From positions 310,001 to 374,000 of the forward strand of contig JBBHKE010001395.1 in assembly GCA_037447655.1 (NCBI GenBank): a stretch of DNA of 64,000 bases. Direction: 5' to 3'. The notes below the pieces were generated by a model that did not search any database, had not been told where the DNA came from, and worked only from the letters and a program-made list of their open reading frames with translations. The position numbers were made by a program, and so were the translations under genes. Source of the DNA: Zygnema cylindricum. Its lineage: Eukaryota; Streptophyta; Zygnematophyceae; Zygnematales; Zygnemataceae. Positions 10,660-21,952 of the stretch are shown here, piece by piece (position 1 is the stretch's first letter; every line of letters begins with the position of its first letter).

Positions 10660-11576
10660 CGTTATGGGCCCACCCTCTAAGGTGCCCATCTTCAATGGAA
10701 TGGCTTCATATACTTGGAAAGTATGATGTCAAGAGCTCTATATGAGTAACGGTTTTGGGGAATAGTGAGTGGAGGGGTGAGGCGTCCATCTTGTCTTGGG
10801 ATCCCTCCAGGGTTTACAAGAAGCAAATTCACCAGAGATGCAGATCCATATTCAACGGAGAAGACAAAGAAAGGGGAGGTGGTGGACAAAGGAAAGGAGA
10901 AGAAGAGGATCATACCAATACAAACCGGTTCGGCATTCATGTCACCTATTCTAAGGAACGAGGAAATTGATATCGATACTTGGGAATACAACAATATGGC
11001 AGCAAAGCAGTTCATCCTCCGCCATCTTACTCAAGGGCTTGCATCTCCTCATTTGCAGATATAGAGGGCATCCGACCTTTGGGTGGCTCTCATAGAGATG
11101 TACCAAAGTGGCACGATCTACCAACAGCAGTTGGCTGATCAGAAAATAGACGCATATGTATACAAGAAGGGGAAGATGTTGGATTTCTATAATGAGCTCG
11201 CAACACTTTTCATGGAGCTAGAGAGTGCTGGACAGGTTGAAACTGAAAAGATGAAGGTTAATTGTTTGCTCATGAAGTTACCAGATGAGTTCGAGAACAT
11301 AATCAACCATGTGTAGGACTTGCCGGACTCAAGGTGGATTTGGAATTCAGTGGTAGGGATGATTCTCGTTCGGGAGAAAACGATTGAGATTCGAAAGGGA
11401 GGAAAGAGTGGGTAAGCTTTGGCAGCTGGGACCGATTGGAGGAATAATGATTCCAGGAAATTAGTCAGAAATTATCGAGGGGAGGGGCAGAAAAATCAGA
11501 CCGAGGAATTCGGACAAAGGACTCCCAAGGGTTTGTGCCATTTTTTTTAGAAACCAGGACACTATATAGCTGAGTG
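10640..11576 (+). pseudogene. Copia gag, element D (broken)
   Basis: The leader MEVSELHVMGPPSKVPIF starts in the LTR and crosses the primer-binding site CGTTATGGGCCCACC (10660-10674). Several frameshifts and stops follow. The Gag helical region is readable as AAKQFILRHLTQGL (about 10996), FYNELATLFMELESAG (about 11192) and CLLMKLPDEFENII (about 11263). The knuckle is damaged (CHFF*KPGHYIAEC). The frame is cut at 11576 by the inverted family A solo LTR and resumes at 12498. Confidence 0.85.
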
Positions 11577-12492
11577 TGTTGTTCTAGGACCACTGGAGCA
11601 GGTGGAGCATCAGCAGTAGTAGAGGAAGTAGACATAATCTCACTCTCAGAAGCTTATCAAGAATCCTATCAAACAGTTGTTTTCTACAGCTCACCAAATC
11701 TGATACAGTAAACCAAACTGCTTCAAACTATAGCTCAGTATAGAATATCACAAAGACTGACAACTCCCAAAGTTTCAGCTCAATTGATTTAACATACAGC
11801 AAGATATGCAACTCTGAAATTTCCCAAAAACATGCTGCAAATTACACAGTCTGGAAGTCTGGATACATAAAATGTTCTACGTCCTAAGTCTTATACTCTT
11901 CACTCAGTTGTCCTACTACATAGTGTTGTACCACCGATACAAGTGTACCTAAAAGATACGTCCTAAAAAACTAAACTGCCACTAAGGTCTAAGTGCTCCT
12001 GATCACGCTAAAACTAATCTATCACTATACACTCAATATGACTGAGAGTCCTATACAAGTGATTTGATCAAATACTTGTCGCTTCGCTTAGTGAATCTCG
12101 CTCGTTGACTAGATTCATATCAACCGCAGTAGCGCAGTCCAATTCCTGATTATATTCAAATATCCGCAGTTTCGTAGCAGCTGCGTTATCACATACAAAA
12201 GTTAGCCGCAGCTGCGTTTGTCTTGTTGCGTAGCAACTGCATTGTCATGTACCAAAATATCCGCAGTTGCGTTTGTCCCGTTGCGTCGCAAGCTGCGTTC
12301 GTCCGTACGGACAATATCAAAAATAGCCGCAGCTGCGCTTGTTCCATCTGCGTCGCAGCTGCGTTGTTGTAATGCTGGTGTTTGTATCGTTCAAAAACTT
12401 GCATTGTGTTTCAAGTGACGACGCGTGTCCCTATAGATATATTTTCCGCCGTCCTATAAATTTGTTGAGACTTAAAGCTTTCAAAAACAACA
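11577..12492 (-). repeat. Family A solo LTR, inverted, with GAGTG target duplication
   Basis: On the minus strand it begins TGTTGTTTTTGAAAGC at 12492 and ends at 11577 with ...GAACAACA. It is flanked by GAGTG at 11572-11576 and 12493-12497, and element D's gag is continuous once it is removed. Because both ends are fixed by the target duplication, it proves that the family A LTR includes the Gag start. On the minus strand an ATG at about 11635 encodes MSTSSTTADAPPAPVVLEQ to the LTR edge. Confidence 0.92.
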
Positions 12493-12497
12493 GAGTG

Positions 12498-12997
12498 CAC
12501 TAAGTTAACCGAGCTGCGGTTAAGGAAGGAGCAGACCGGTGGACTTCGAGAGGAAAGAAAAAGGCCCTTGTGACACAGGTACATGAGGCGGAATCTGAGG
12601 ACGAGGACGATGTACTCCTATTGGATAAGGAGTTGGAAGCGAAAAACAAGGTCTAAATTCCACGAAGGTTGAAATGTGCTTTCGATGATTTAAAAGGTGA
12701 AGCAGGTTGGATTGTAGATTCAGGCCCCTCCATGCACATGTGTAAGGATAACACCTGTTCACTAAGATAAAAAAGATTCCCACCGTAGAGATAAAGAATG
12801 GGGATGGGAGGATAGTCACTATTACCCTTGTAGGATCGGTAGATCTGAAAGTGTTAGTAGAAGGAAAGACATCCATAGTTACATTCTCCAATGTATTGTT
12901 TATAACGGAGCTGAACAAAAACCTCATCTCTATGTCTGTATTAGATGATAAGGGATTGGATAGTAGCACTAGGAAAGGAGTCTTTACTGCTAGTTTT
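12498..12997 (+). pseudogene. Copia gag end and protease, element D (broken)
   Basis: Continues gag after the solo LTR (TKLTEL) and gives the protease motif GWIVDSGPSMHMCKD (about 12708-12752). This is a DSG-type active site, unlike DTG in families A and D. Frameshifts are frequent. Interrupted at GVFTASF by the B2 solo LTR; the continuation EEEVYF lies at 26508. Confidence 0.8.
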
Positions 12998-13763
12998 TGT
13001 TGAAATTAATAGATTTCTAGAGTATTTTCTAGGTGTAAATATGTTAGTTTAAAAGGAAAAAGAAAAGGGCGGTCAGCCTGTCTCCATCTCCTCTCTCAAG
13101 CCCCCATACATGTTGTAGTCACTTAAGGTTAGAGAGGGTGGTTGAGCCATGGTTGCCTTAGTTCAGCAGGCAGGACTAAAGAGTGACTAATGTCACTCTC
13201 AACAAAAGGTTGAGTCCGGCATGACTCGAACCTCCGACCGGTAGAGTACCGCGTAGCTGGTAGCTCTAACCAATCTTTTGTGGAGTTCGTTTAATTACAT
13301 AGGGTATGATGCGTATATAAACTGATACATTTTCCTAAAACCAATTAACTGAAATGTGAACAAAGGAACATACACCTAGTTAAAGTTTCAGTGCGGACGT
13401 CATTTCGCCCGAAACAAATGAATCGGACATTTGTTTGGATGGTCGACATTTAAGGTCGGATTTAATCCGACGACACATATCATCGCCGAGATCACAGAAT
13501 GGTCACTTTGGCTTTTATAGACGTGGCATGACTTGAAGCCGCATGGAAGGATGACATTCGGTCACGGGAATTCTGAGGAATGTACGGACGAGTTGAAGAG
13601 TGACACGCGTCCACTTAGTGACCTTGTCATACACAGGCCGTACAGAAAGGACATCGGCCGTAGTACCTTTTTGTACTTTACAGTCATATGATTGGTTCGT
13701 ACTTCAGTATATAGGGGCTGTGAGAGGGGTTTATGACTTAGGAAATTTGGTTGGCAGTCACCT
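12998..13763 (+). repeat. Family B2 solo LTR, left part
   Basis: Begins TGTTGAAATTAATAG after target duplication GTTTT (12993-12997). It is related to the family B LTR but distinct in sequence. It is interrupted at 13763 by element E and continues at 26256/26261-26502. It carries an antisense tRNA-like module at about 13200-13275. Confidence 0.85.
13200..13275 (-). other. tRNA-like module in B2 LTR
   Basis: On the minus strand an A-box-like TGGTTAGAGC (13272-13263) precedes a B-box-like GGTTCGAGTC (13232-13223) by about 30 bp. It is too diverged to call a tRNA gene. The same position in the other B-type LTRs holds a comparable module. Confidence 0.5.
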
Positions 13764-14822
13764 TGTAGAAATTGATGGTTCGCTTTTAAGTATTTTCTAT
13801 GTCTAAATAGAAAGAAGCCGAGGCAGTCTATCTCTAACTTCTCTCTCCAACTCCCACACTTATCGCAGTCACAGAGAAATTGGAGAGGAAGCTAGAGCCA
13901 TGGCTACCTAGGCTATCCAGAGGTTTACGGGAAATGAATTAGTTGATTTATTTAATGGTAGTATATTTACTAAAAGAATTAGTGATGCATCTAGGATTTG
14001 ATCCTGGTACCTGCCGGCCGGCAGACAACCGGTAGACGGTAACCTTATCCGTTAGGTCTAGAACTAATGATACGTTCTATGTGCTTTGATAATTATTTAA
14101 ACGTTATCATGTAGGATATTTCATTTAACGAAAACTGCTTACGAAATATATAGGTTCAATTATGAAGAAGTACGGATTGCGGTACAGATATGAAACAAGT
14201 ACCGCGCATTTGTTTCGATAGCGAAACAAATACCGCGCAGGTATTTATTACGGCTATTATTAAATGTGCATTTAATCGGTCTGCTGAAATGAATGCCGAG
14301 ATCGCGGAAGAGGATTTCGACGGTTTATGGCCATCACCACATCGGATGACACGTGGCAGAATAATATTGGATCGCGGCATCTTCGAGGATTAAGGGAGCA
14401 AATCCGGATATACCACGTGTCGACATTTAGGCATGTCGTACATTGTTCGTACAGAAAGTACAACGGCAGCTGTACTTTTGTGTACAGAAGTATAATTTTA
14501 TTCGCTTCGTACATTAGTAGATAGAGTATGTGAGAGAGATAGGACTTAGAAATAATTAGTAGATAGGACCCTTTCTCCCAGAGAGCTTCTATACAAAAGG
14601 TCAACTTTGACCCTCAATAACTTACTGCTCAGGGGAGCAAATTCAAGGATTCTTTTTGCTATCGACTCAGGGGAGTCCTCCCTTCACAAAGGTGATGGTG
14701 GTCAGAGTTTTTGTCTACTAGGGTGACAATTATTATTGCTGTAACAAAGAGGGGTCAAGGTTATCCTAGAGGCTTTTTGCAAGCAAGCGTTTCTGAGGAC
14801 TTATAGAGGTCTCAGAGTTTCA
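13764..14822 (+). repeat. Family B 5' LTR of element E
   Basis: Starts TGTAGAAATTGATGG and ends CAGAGTTTCA, immediately before primer-binding site GGTTATGGGCCCACC. It contains an antisense tRNA-like module (about 13986-14062). The leader ATG seen in other family B LTRs reads ATA here (14803-14805), so Gag could start only at the ATG in the primer-binding site. Confidence 0.9.
13986..14062 (-). other. tRNA-like module in family B LTR
   Basis: The minus strand shows ACCTAACGGATAAGG (A-box region) and, about 45 bp on, GGATCAAATCC (B-box-like, ends near 13995). It lies about 222 bp from the LTR start, as in the sister LTR at 25434-25512. Confidence 0.5.
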
Positions 14823-14837
14823 GGTTATGGGCCCACC
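14823..14837 (+). promoter_or_regulatory. Primer-binding site, half initiator-tRNA type
   Basis: GGTTATGGGCCCACC directly follows the LTR terminal CA. It is complementary to the anticodon stem-loop of plant initiator tRNA-Met (GGTGGGCCCATAACC in DNA letters, known sequence). Drosophila copia is the known precedent for priming from this internal site. The Gag ATG (14827-14829) is inside the site and pairs with the anticodon CAU. Confidence 0.75.
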
Positions 14838-17800
14838 CTCTAGGGTACCCATCTTTAATGGAACTGGCTTCATATACAGGGAAAGTATGATGACAGGAGC
14901 TCTATACGAGAAAAGGTTTTGGGTGATAGTGAGTGGACAAGTGGGCCGTCTATCAAGTCATGGAATCCCTCCAGGGTTTGGAGGAAGCAGATTCACAAAG
15001 AAAGCAGATTCATCTTCAACGGAGGAGACAAAGGAAGGAGAGGTGGTGGACAAAGGAACGGAGAAGGAGACGACCACACCAATAACAACTGGTTCAGCAT
15101 TTATGTCACCTATTCCGAGGAACGAGAAGAATGATACTGATACCTTGGACTTGAACAATATGGCGGTAGAGCACTTCATCCTCCGCCATCTTACTCAACG
15201 GCTTGCATGCCATCATTTGCAGGTAGAAAGGGCATCCGATCTTTAGATGGCTCTCATAAAGATGTACCGAAGTGGTACGATTCAGCAACAACAGTTGGCT
15301 GATCAGAAAGTTAAAGAGTATGTATACAAAGGGGGGAAGATGTTGGATTTTTGCAATGAGCTTGCTACACTCTTCATGGAGCTAGAGAGTGCGGGAAAAG
15401 TTTTTAGTGAAAAAGAAAAGGTTAACTGTTTACTGATGAAGTTACCCGATGAGTTCGAGAACATAGTCAACCGTGTGCAGGACTTGCCAGACTCAAGGTG
15501 GATATAGAACTCGGTGGTAGGGATGATTCTCGTTCGGGAGAATACGATTGAGATCTAAAGGGGAGGAAAGAGTGGGCAAGCCCTGGCAACTGCGACCGAT
15601 TGGAGGAACAAGGATTCTCGGAAACCGGCCGGAAACTATGGAGGGAGGGAGGAGAAAAATCAGACCGACGAGTTCGGACCAAGGGCTTCCAAAGGTTTAT
15701 TTCATTTTTGTAAGAAACCAGGGCACTATATGGCAGAGTGCACTAAGCTAACCGAGCTTTAGTTAAAAGAGGGGCAGACTGGTGGAACCCCAAGAGGAAA
15801 GAAAAAGACCCTTGTGACACAGGTACATGAGGCCGAATCCGAGGACGAGGACGATGAGCTCTTATTGGATGAGGAGTTGGAGGCGAAAAACGAGGTCGAA
15901 ATTCCACGAAGGCAGAAATGTGCTTACGGTGGATTGAAAGGTGAAGCAGGCTGGATTATAGATTGAGGTGCCTCCATGCACATGTGTAAGGATAAGCACC
16001 TGTTCATTAAGATAAAAAAGATTTCCACCGTAGAGATAGAGTTTGAGGATGGTAGGATAGTCACTACTGCTCTTGTAAGATTGGTAGATCTGAAAACGTT
16101 AGTAGAAGGAAAGACATCCATAGAAACATTCTCCGATGTATTGTTTATTCCGGAGCTGAACAAAAACCTCATCTCTACATCTGTATTAGATGATAAGGGT
16201 TTTATTCCTAGTGGTAGGGAAGGAGTCTTTACTGCTAGTTTTGAGGAGGATGTCTATTTCATTGCTGAGAAAGGTAGCCAAAGGATGTTTAGGCTGATTT
16301 TAAGTAATGAAACAAAGAAGATTTTTTATGCTGGTGTTTATGATATTATGATGTGGCATAAGAGGCTTGGGCATGTGAATCTAGATATGTTAAGAGAGTT
16401 GAAAAATATGGGAGTGGTGGAAGGGATTTAGTTTAGTGAGAGTGATAATATAAGTGATTGTAGTGGATGTGCTCAAGGTAAAGCACACAGATTACCCTTT
16501 CGTAAAACAACCACCTATAAGGGAGAAAAAAATCTAGATCTAATACACACAGATATTTAGGGACAAGCTAAATTGCCCTCACTGGGGGGGAAGAGATTTA
16601 TGATGACTATCACTGATGATTAGTCTCGGTATTCGCGGGTGTATTTTTTGAAAAACAAGTCAGAAGCTCAGGATTGTTTTAGACAATTTAAAGCATGGAG
16701 CGAAAAACTCCATGAAACTCCAATCAAGAGAGTAAGGAGTGACAATGGTGGAGAGTATACTTCTTACCAGTTTGAGGATTTTCTGAGGGGGAGCCCAACA
16801 CCAAAAGAGAGTTCCAAAAAACCAGGAACACAATGGGGTAGGTGAAAGGTTAAATAGAACACTAAGTGATAGTGCTAGAAGTATGTTGTCGGATAAGAAG
16901 ATAGGAAAAAGGTTTTGGGCATAAGCAATGAACTATGCTAATTACCTCAAAAATAAAGTTCTTACTTCAGCTATAAAAGATCAAACACCTTATGAGAGAT
17001 GGACAAGCCGGAAACCAGACATATCTCACTTAAAGGTTTTCGACAGTCAAGTATTCTGTCTAGATACGGATCGGTCTAATTGGAAGCTAAATCCTAAAGG
17101 AAAACCGGGATACTTGTTAGGATATGATGAGGATGTTAAAGAATATAGAGTTTATGCTCTGAAAAGGGAATATATAATCTTAGTAAAGCATCTAGTAGTT
17201 ATGGATGAAGGAAAGTCTGTGGATCCCTTCAAATATACAAAGTCAATAAAAATCAGATTTGAGTCAGAAAATTCCGATGACTTTGAGCTTCCTAACTATC
17301 TAGGTTTTAGAAAAGATGACATTCTTGCAGGTACAAATCAGACCGAAAAGGACTTGACTGTGGAAACTCTAGTGAGAACTCTACCCGAAGTGGAAGACGT
17401 GGTCAAAATTGATTCGGAATCAAAGGATAGGGGAGAAGCTGAGATTGTTCAAAAGAATCCACAAGAACCATCTATTCCGGCCTCAGATTTTGAAGGAGGA
17501 AAGAGAAGTAGCAAAATGTTGCAATAAAAACAGGTTAATAACAAGGTAACTAAACTATCTCATCAAGATGAACCTCAGACCTATGGAGAGGCGATGACTT
17601 GTCTAAAAATAAACCGGTGGAAGACAGCCATCAATGAGGAGATGGCCTCAATTATGGCAGCTGATACTTCGGTGCTGGTGGATTGTCCACCTAACCAAAA
17701 ACCAATCGGTTGTAAATGGGTTTTCAAATTAAAATTGAACCCAGATAACATAATCGAGCGCTACAAGACCTGATTAGTGGCAAAGGGACTTACACAAAAG

Positions 17801-18664
17801 GAGGGAATTGACTACGAGGAAACCTTTGCCCCGGTCGTCAGATTTCCCTCCGTCCGCATACTTCTCAGTTTTGCAGCAGAGGAAGACATGGAAGTGCACT
17901 AGATGGACATCAAGAGAGCCTTATTGCATGGAGAATTGGAAGAGGAGATCTTCATGCGACAACCTGAAGGGTTTGTGGAGGGAGGAGAGGAGAGTAAGGT
18001 ATGCAACCTGATTAAATCTCTTTATGGTTTGAAACAAGCGCCTTGACAGTGGAATAAGAAGCTTGATGAGTTTCTTACCGGTCAGGGATATATCCGGATC
18101 AGCTCAGATCACTCAATCTATGTTTTTGAAGATGAGGAGGGTGTTATATTTATTGCAATTTATGTTGATGACTTGTTTGTTTTAAGTAAATCAATGAAAA
18201 AAATTAATAAACTGAAAACCGATCTTAAAGGAAGATTTGAAATGAAGGATATGGGGGAAGCAAAATATATTTTGGGAAAGCAAGTAGAAAAAGACCGAAA
18301 AAGAAATATTATAAGATTGACTCAAAAGGAAGGAATAGGGAACATGCTTGAAAAATTTCAGATGGATAAAGCTAATGGTTCTACAACTCCAATGGAGTTG
18401 AAGAAGGGAAGTGAGGGGAGTGAGGAAGAAGGAGTCATAGTCTTAGACGAGGAATGATCTCTTGAAGAACAAAGTTTATGCAGACTATTCCTTACATGCA
18501 AGTAGTGGGAAGTCTAATCTATTTTATGAATTGTACTCGGCCGAATTTAGTTGCAGCTGTAGACGTGCTGAGTAGAAGTCTAAATGCTCCCACTAAGAGG
18601 GATTGGGAGGCAGCTAAGAGAGTCCTTAGATATTTCATAGGAACTAGGGATCTATGGTTGCATT
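14827..18664 (+). pseudogene. Copia gag-pol, element E, first part
   Basis: Gag from MGPPSRVPIFNGTG to CLLMKLPDEFENIV (about 15463). The knuckle FHFCKKPGHYMAEC (about 15700-15741) is followed by an acidic linker ESEDEDDELL. The protease reads GWIID*GASMHMC (about 15949-15984), where the active-site Ser codon TCA has become TGA. Integrase has MWHKRLGHVNLD (16352), CSGCAQGKAHRLPF (about 16459) and SDNGGEY (16739). The RT fingers run from about 17700 and the palm YVDDL is at about 18161. The RNase H connection RVLRYFIGTRDLWLHL is cut at 18664 by element B and resumes at 24708. Further stops at 15246, 16429, 16558, 16621 and elsewhere make it inactive. Confidence 0.88.
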
Positions 18665-19509
18665 TGTTGTCTTTTTGGAAAGCTTTAAGTCTCAGAGCAG
18701 CGCAGCTGCTTTACAGACAAAGCAGCGCAGCTGCTATACAGACAGAGCAGCTGCTATACAGCAGAGCAGCTGCTATACAGCAACGCAGCTGCTATACAGC
18801 AGAGCAGCTGCTATAGAGCAGAGCAGCTGCTATACAGCAGAGCAGCTGCTATACAGCAGAGCAGCGCAGCAGCAGAGCAGCGCAGCAGCAGAGCAGCGCA
18901 GCAGCGAAGCTGCAACACAGACAGGACAAGGCAACCACGATTATATTTGATATGGTCCGTACGGACAACGCAACGTCTGATATTCTTAATGTGATTCTGT
19001 ACTGGATAGAGCAACTGCGATAGATACGATTCTAGTCAACTTAGTGGGAACTCAGTGGTAACTTAGTGGGTAGCTCAGTGGTAGCTCAATGGTAGCTTAG
19101 TGGTAGCTCAGTGGTAGCTCAGTGGTAGCTTAGTATTAGCTTGGCAGCTTGACGTACCTCTCAGGTACACTAGTATTGCCGGTACAACACAAGTATAAGA
19201 CTTAGGACTCATAACATATAATGTATCCAGACTTCCAAGTAGTAAAACTGCAAACAGTTTTTGGGAAACTTCTGAGTATTATATCTTGAGTGTTGTCGGG
19301 TCAATTGTGCTATAACTTTGGGAGTTATCAGTGTTTATTCTACTCTATATTCTGATAGAGTTTTGTGAGGTTTGGATGCTTGTATAAGAAGTGGTGAGCA
19401 CTTAAGAACAACTGTTTGGTAGGATTCTTGATAGTTTCTAAGAGTGTATCATGTCTACTTCTACTACTACTGCTGCTCCTCCACCTGCACCAGTGGTTGT
19501 AGAACAACA
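18665..19509 (+). repeat. Family A 5' LTR of element B
   Basis: Contains a minisatellite of about 18 bp (AGCAGCTGCTATACAGCAG type, 18700-18900) and a 12-bp GTGGTAGCTCA repeat (about 19040-19140). The last 59 bases, from ATG 19451, are the first ~20 Gag codons. The LTR ends AGAACAACA at 19509, followed by GGTTATGGG. Confidence 0.92.
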
Positions 19510-19750
19510 GGTTATGGGACTATCATCAAGAATTCCTATCTTTTCCGGGGATAAGTATGTTTACTGGGCGGATATGGTGGACACACATTTTGAAAATGTC
19601 AATCTTTTAGATATATTGGATGGTTCGCTGGATGAATCTGATCTGTCATGGTCCAAGAAAAATACGCAAGCTCGGTCTATTCTGAAATTTTGTATATCTG
19701 AGAACTTAGCTATGTCTCGGATAAAGATGAAAAAAGCAATTGATATCTAG
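19451..19750 (+). pseudogene. Copia Gag N-terminus, element B, starting in the LTR
   Basis: MSTSTTTAAPPPAPVVVEQ is LTR-encoded. QVMGLSSRIPIFSG then crosses the primer-binding site (GGTTATGGG, 19510-19518), and YVYWADMVDTHFEN and ILKFCISENLAM follow. The TAG at 19748-19750 replaces a Trp codon (TGG in the copy at 60901), and the same frame reopens at once. The translated LTR leader is conserved between copies, which argues that it is real coding sequence. Confidence 0.85.
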
Positions 19751-21952
19751 AAATCTTTTAAAAGTGATTATGTAAAGGCCAATCTCCAGGAAGAGCTTCT
19801 ATTGGCTGGAAAAATTTGGGACTATAAGTACACTCGTGGTACAATGGCACAATATTCTAACAAATTTCGTATCCTTGTAGATGCACATGCTTGTGCAGGT
19901 GGGGTGTTTCCTCCGTTTCAACAGGCAGCATTGCTCATGAGGGGTCTCCCTCGTAGTATGAAAGGAGCATCTGACATGCTCAAACAGAAAGATAAAGCTA
20001 GCTGGACTTTACAGTTAGCCATCAATATTTTACTAGAGGAGGAAGCTACATCTAATATTCTCAATGTTGAGCAAGTAGAGGCTTTTAATTCAGACTTTGA
20101 GAGAAAAGGACAGATTAATCAGCAAAGGAATCAGTTTAATCAGTTCAGACATTTTAATCAAAGTGGAAATAGACAATCCAACAATGCATGCTTTTATTGT
20201 AGTGAGAGAGGTCATGGATACAAATTTTGTCCTAAGCTTAAAAAAGCTAACGATACAGGTTTATACCGGCCAGGATGGCAACAAAGCCAGTTTTACAAAG
20301 GCTTCACGGGGACTCCGCCTCGTGGAAATGCACTATTTTCGGCTTCTTCGTCTCTCCAAGACGAGACTTTGACGGTTTCTACGGAGGACGATACGGATCT
20401 ATTCGCTATGGCGGCTGCAATGGAGGGCGCGAAGGACCCAGGATGGATAATGGATACAGGAGCGTCAGCCCACATGTGCTGGAACAAGACCATCTTCAAA
20501 AATCTGAAAGCAACGCCGGAGAAAAATATTTATTATGCTTGTGGAATGAGTGTCCAAACTCGTGCTGTGGGTGATGTGTCCTTACTAGTTGATGTAGAAG
20601 GAAAAGCAATTGAAAGGACTCTTCACAATGTCTTATTTGTACCTGACTTTAAGAAAAATCTGTTTTCTACATCGTTGGTAGAGAGCAAAGGCTTTGAGGT
20701 TAATTTGAAAAATGGTCGGCAGGTTGTTAGCAAAAATGGCAAGGTTGCGGTTACAGGTACTAGAGATAGTAGCAAGATGTATCGCATGGATATGGCAAAT
20801 ACAAAAGATAATGATGTCTTGTACTCCAGTGTTTTGCACTCAAATGAGTTGTGGCATAAAAGATTAGGCCATGCTAATTATGATAGTTTGAGGAAAATGG
20901 TCATTGCTGACAAAATAGAGGGTGTATCAATCACAGATGGGCCAGTCAAAACTTGCGATGGTTGCGCTTTAGGCAAAATCCACAGATTGCCGTTTCCTAA
21001 GGAGTCTGAGCATCGGTCAACGAAACTTTTACAACAAATTCATTCGGATGTCTTTGGTCCGGCGAAGGTTCCATCAGCCGGAGGGATGAAATATATGGTC
21101 ACCTTCACAGATGATTTCTCCAGGTTTACAAAAGTTTACTTCATGAAGGAGAAGAGTGAAGTGTTTGGTCACTTCAAACACTATAAAGCATGGGCTAAAA
21201 AACTTCATAATACATCTATTTTACAGCTCAAATCGGACAATGGTGGTGAATATACATCGAAAGAATTTGAAACCTTTTTACTCGAGGAAGGCATTAGTCA
21301 TCTATTGACTGTTCCATATTCACCGGAACAAAATGTGGTGTCGGAAAGACTGAATAGAACTCTCACGGAAAGCTCTAGGTCTATGCTCACAGATAAAAAT
21401 GTGGATCCGAAATTCTGGGCTGAGGCTCTAAATTGTGCAGTTTATATTAAAAATAGGATAGGATCAAGATCGGTAGAAACAACTCCTTACGAAATCTGGA
21501 CAGGTAGCAAACCATATGTTAGCCATTTCAAGGTCTTTGGTAGTCAATGCTTTATATTGGATACGTCTACAAATAGATGGAAAATGGAACCGAATGGATT
21601 ACCGGGTATTCTGTTAGGATATGATGATCACTCAAAAGGTTATAGAGTCTTTGTGTTTGAAAGGCAGAAAATAGTTGTAGCTAGAAACATCATTGTTAAG
21701 GATGAACTAGACTCCATAAATTTATTTCAAATGACAGAGCAGCAAAAGCAACAAAAAGTACAGGAGTATGACATCTTAGATTGCATGCAGGAAATTGTCC
21801 CGCAGATTCCACACACTCTGGTAATGACTCTGGAATCAGACTCTCTCCAACTTCCTCACCAACTTCGGGTCCAGACGGACCAAGAGCAGTCAATACACAC
21901 GGATCGCAACCAGCGCAATCACGAACACACGGATCGGAACCAGCGCAATTAG
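19751..21952 (+). pseudogene. Copia Gag-protease-integrase, element B (long open frame)
   Basis: Continues the Gag frame; it is uninterrupted from 19802 for about 716 codons. Order: Gag helices with LLMRGLPRSMKGASDML; CCHC knuckle CFYCSERGHGYKFC (about 20192-20233); protease WIMDTGASAHMC (about 20442-20477); integrase zinc motif LWHKRLGHANY...CDGCALGK; catalytic triad region HSDVFGP (about 21040), SDNGGEY (about 21235) and the Glu-bearing PYSPEQNVVSERLNRTL; and the GKR/GYD-type C-terminal domain (LLGYDDHSKGYRVF). It stops at TAG 21950-21952 within DRNQRN repeats. Confidence 0.92.

Noticed and set aside
18690-18910. CRISPR-like array
   Set aside because: Units are contiguous with no unique spacers and lie inside a eukaryotic LTR; simple minisatellite.
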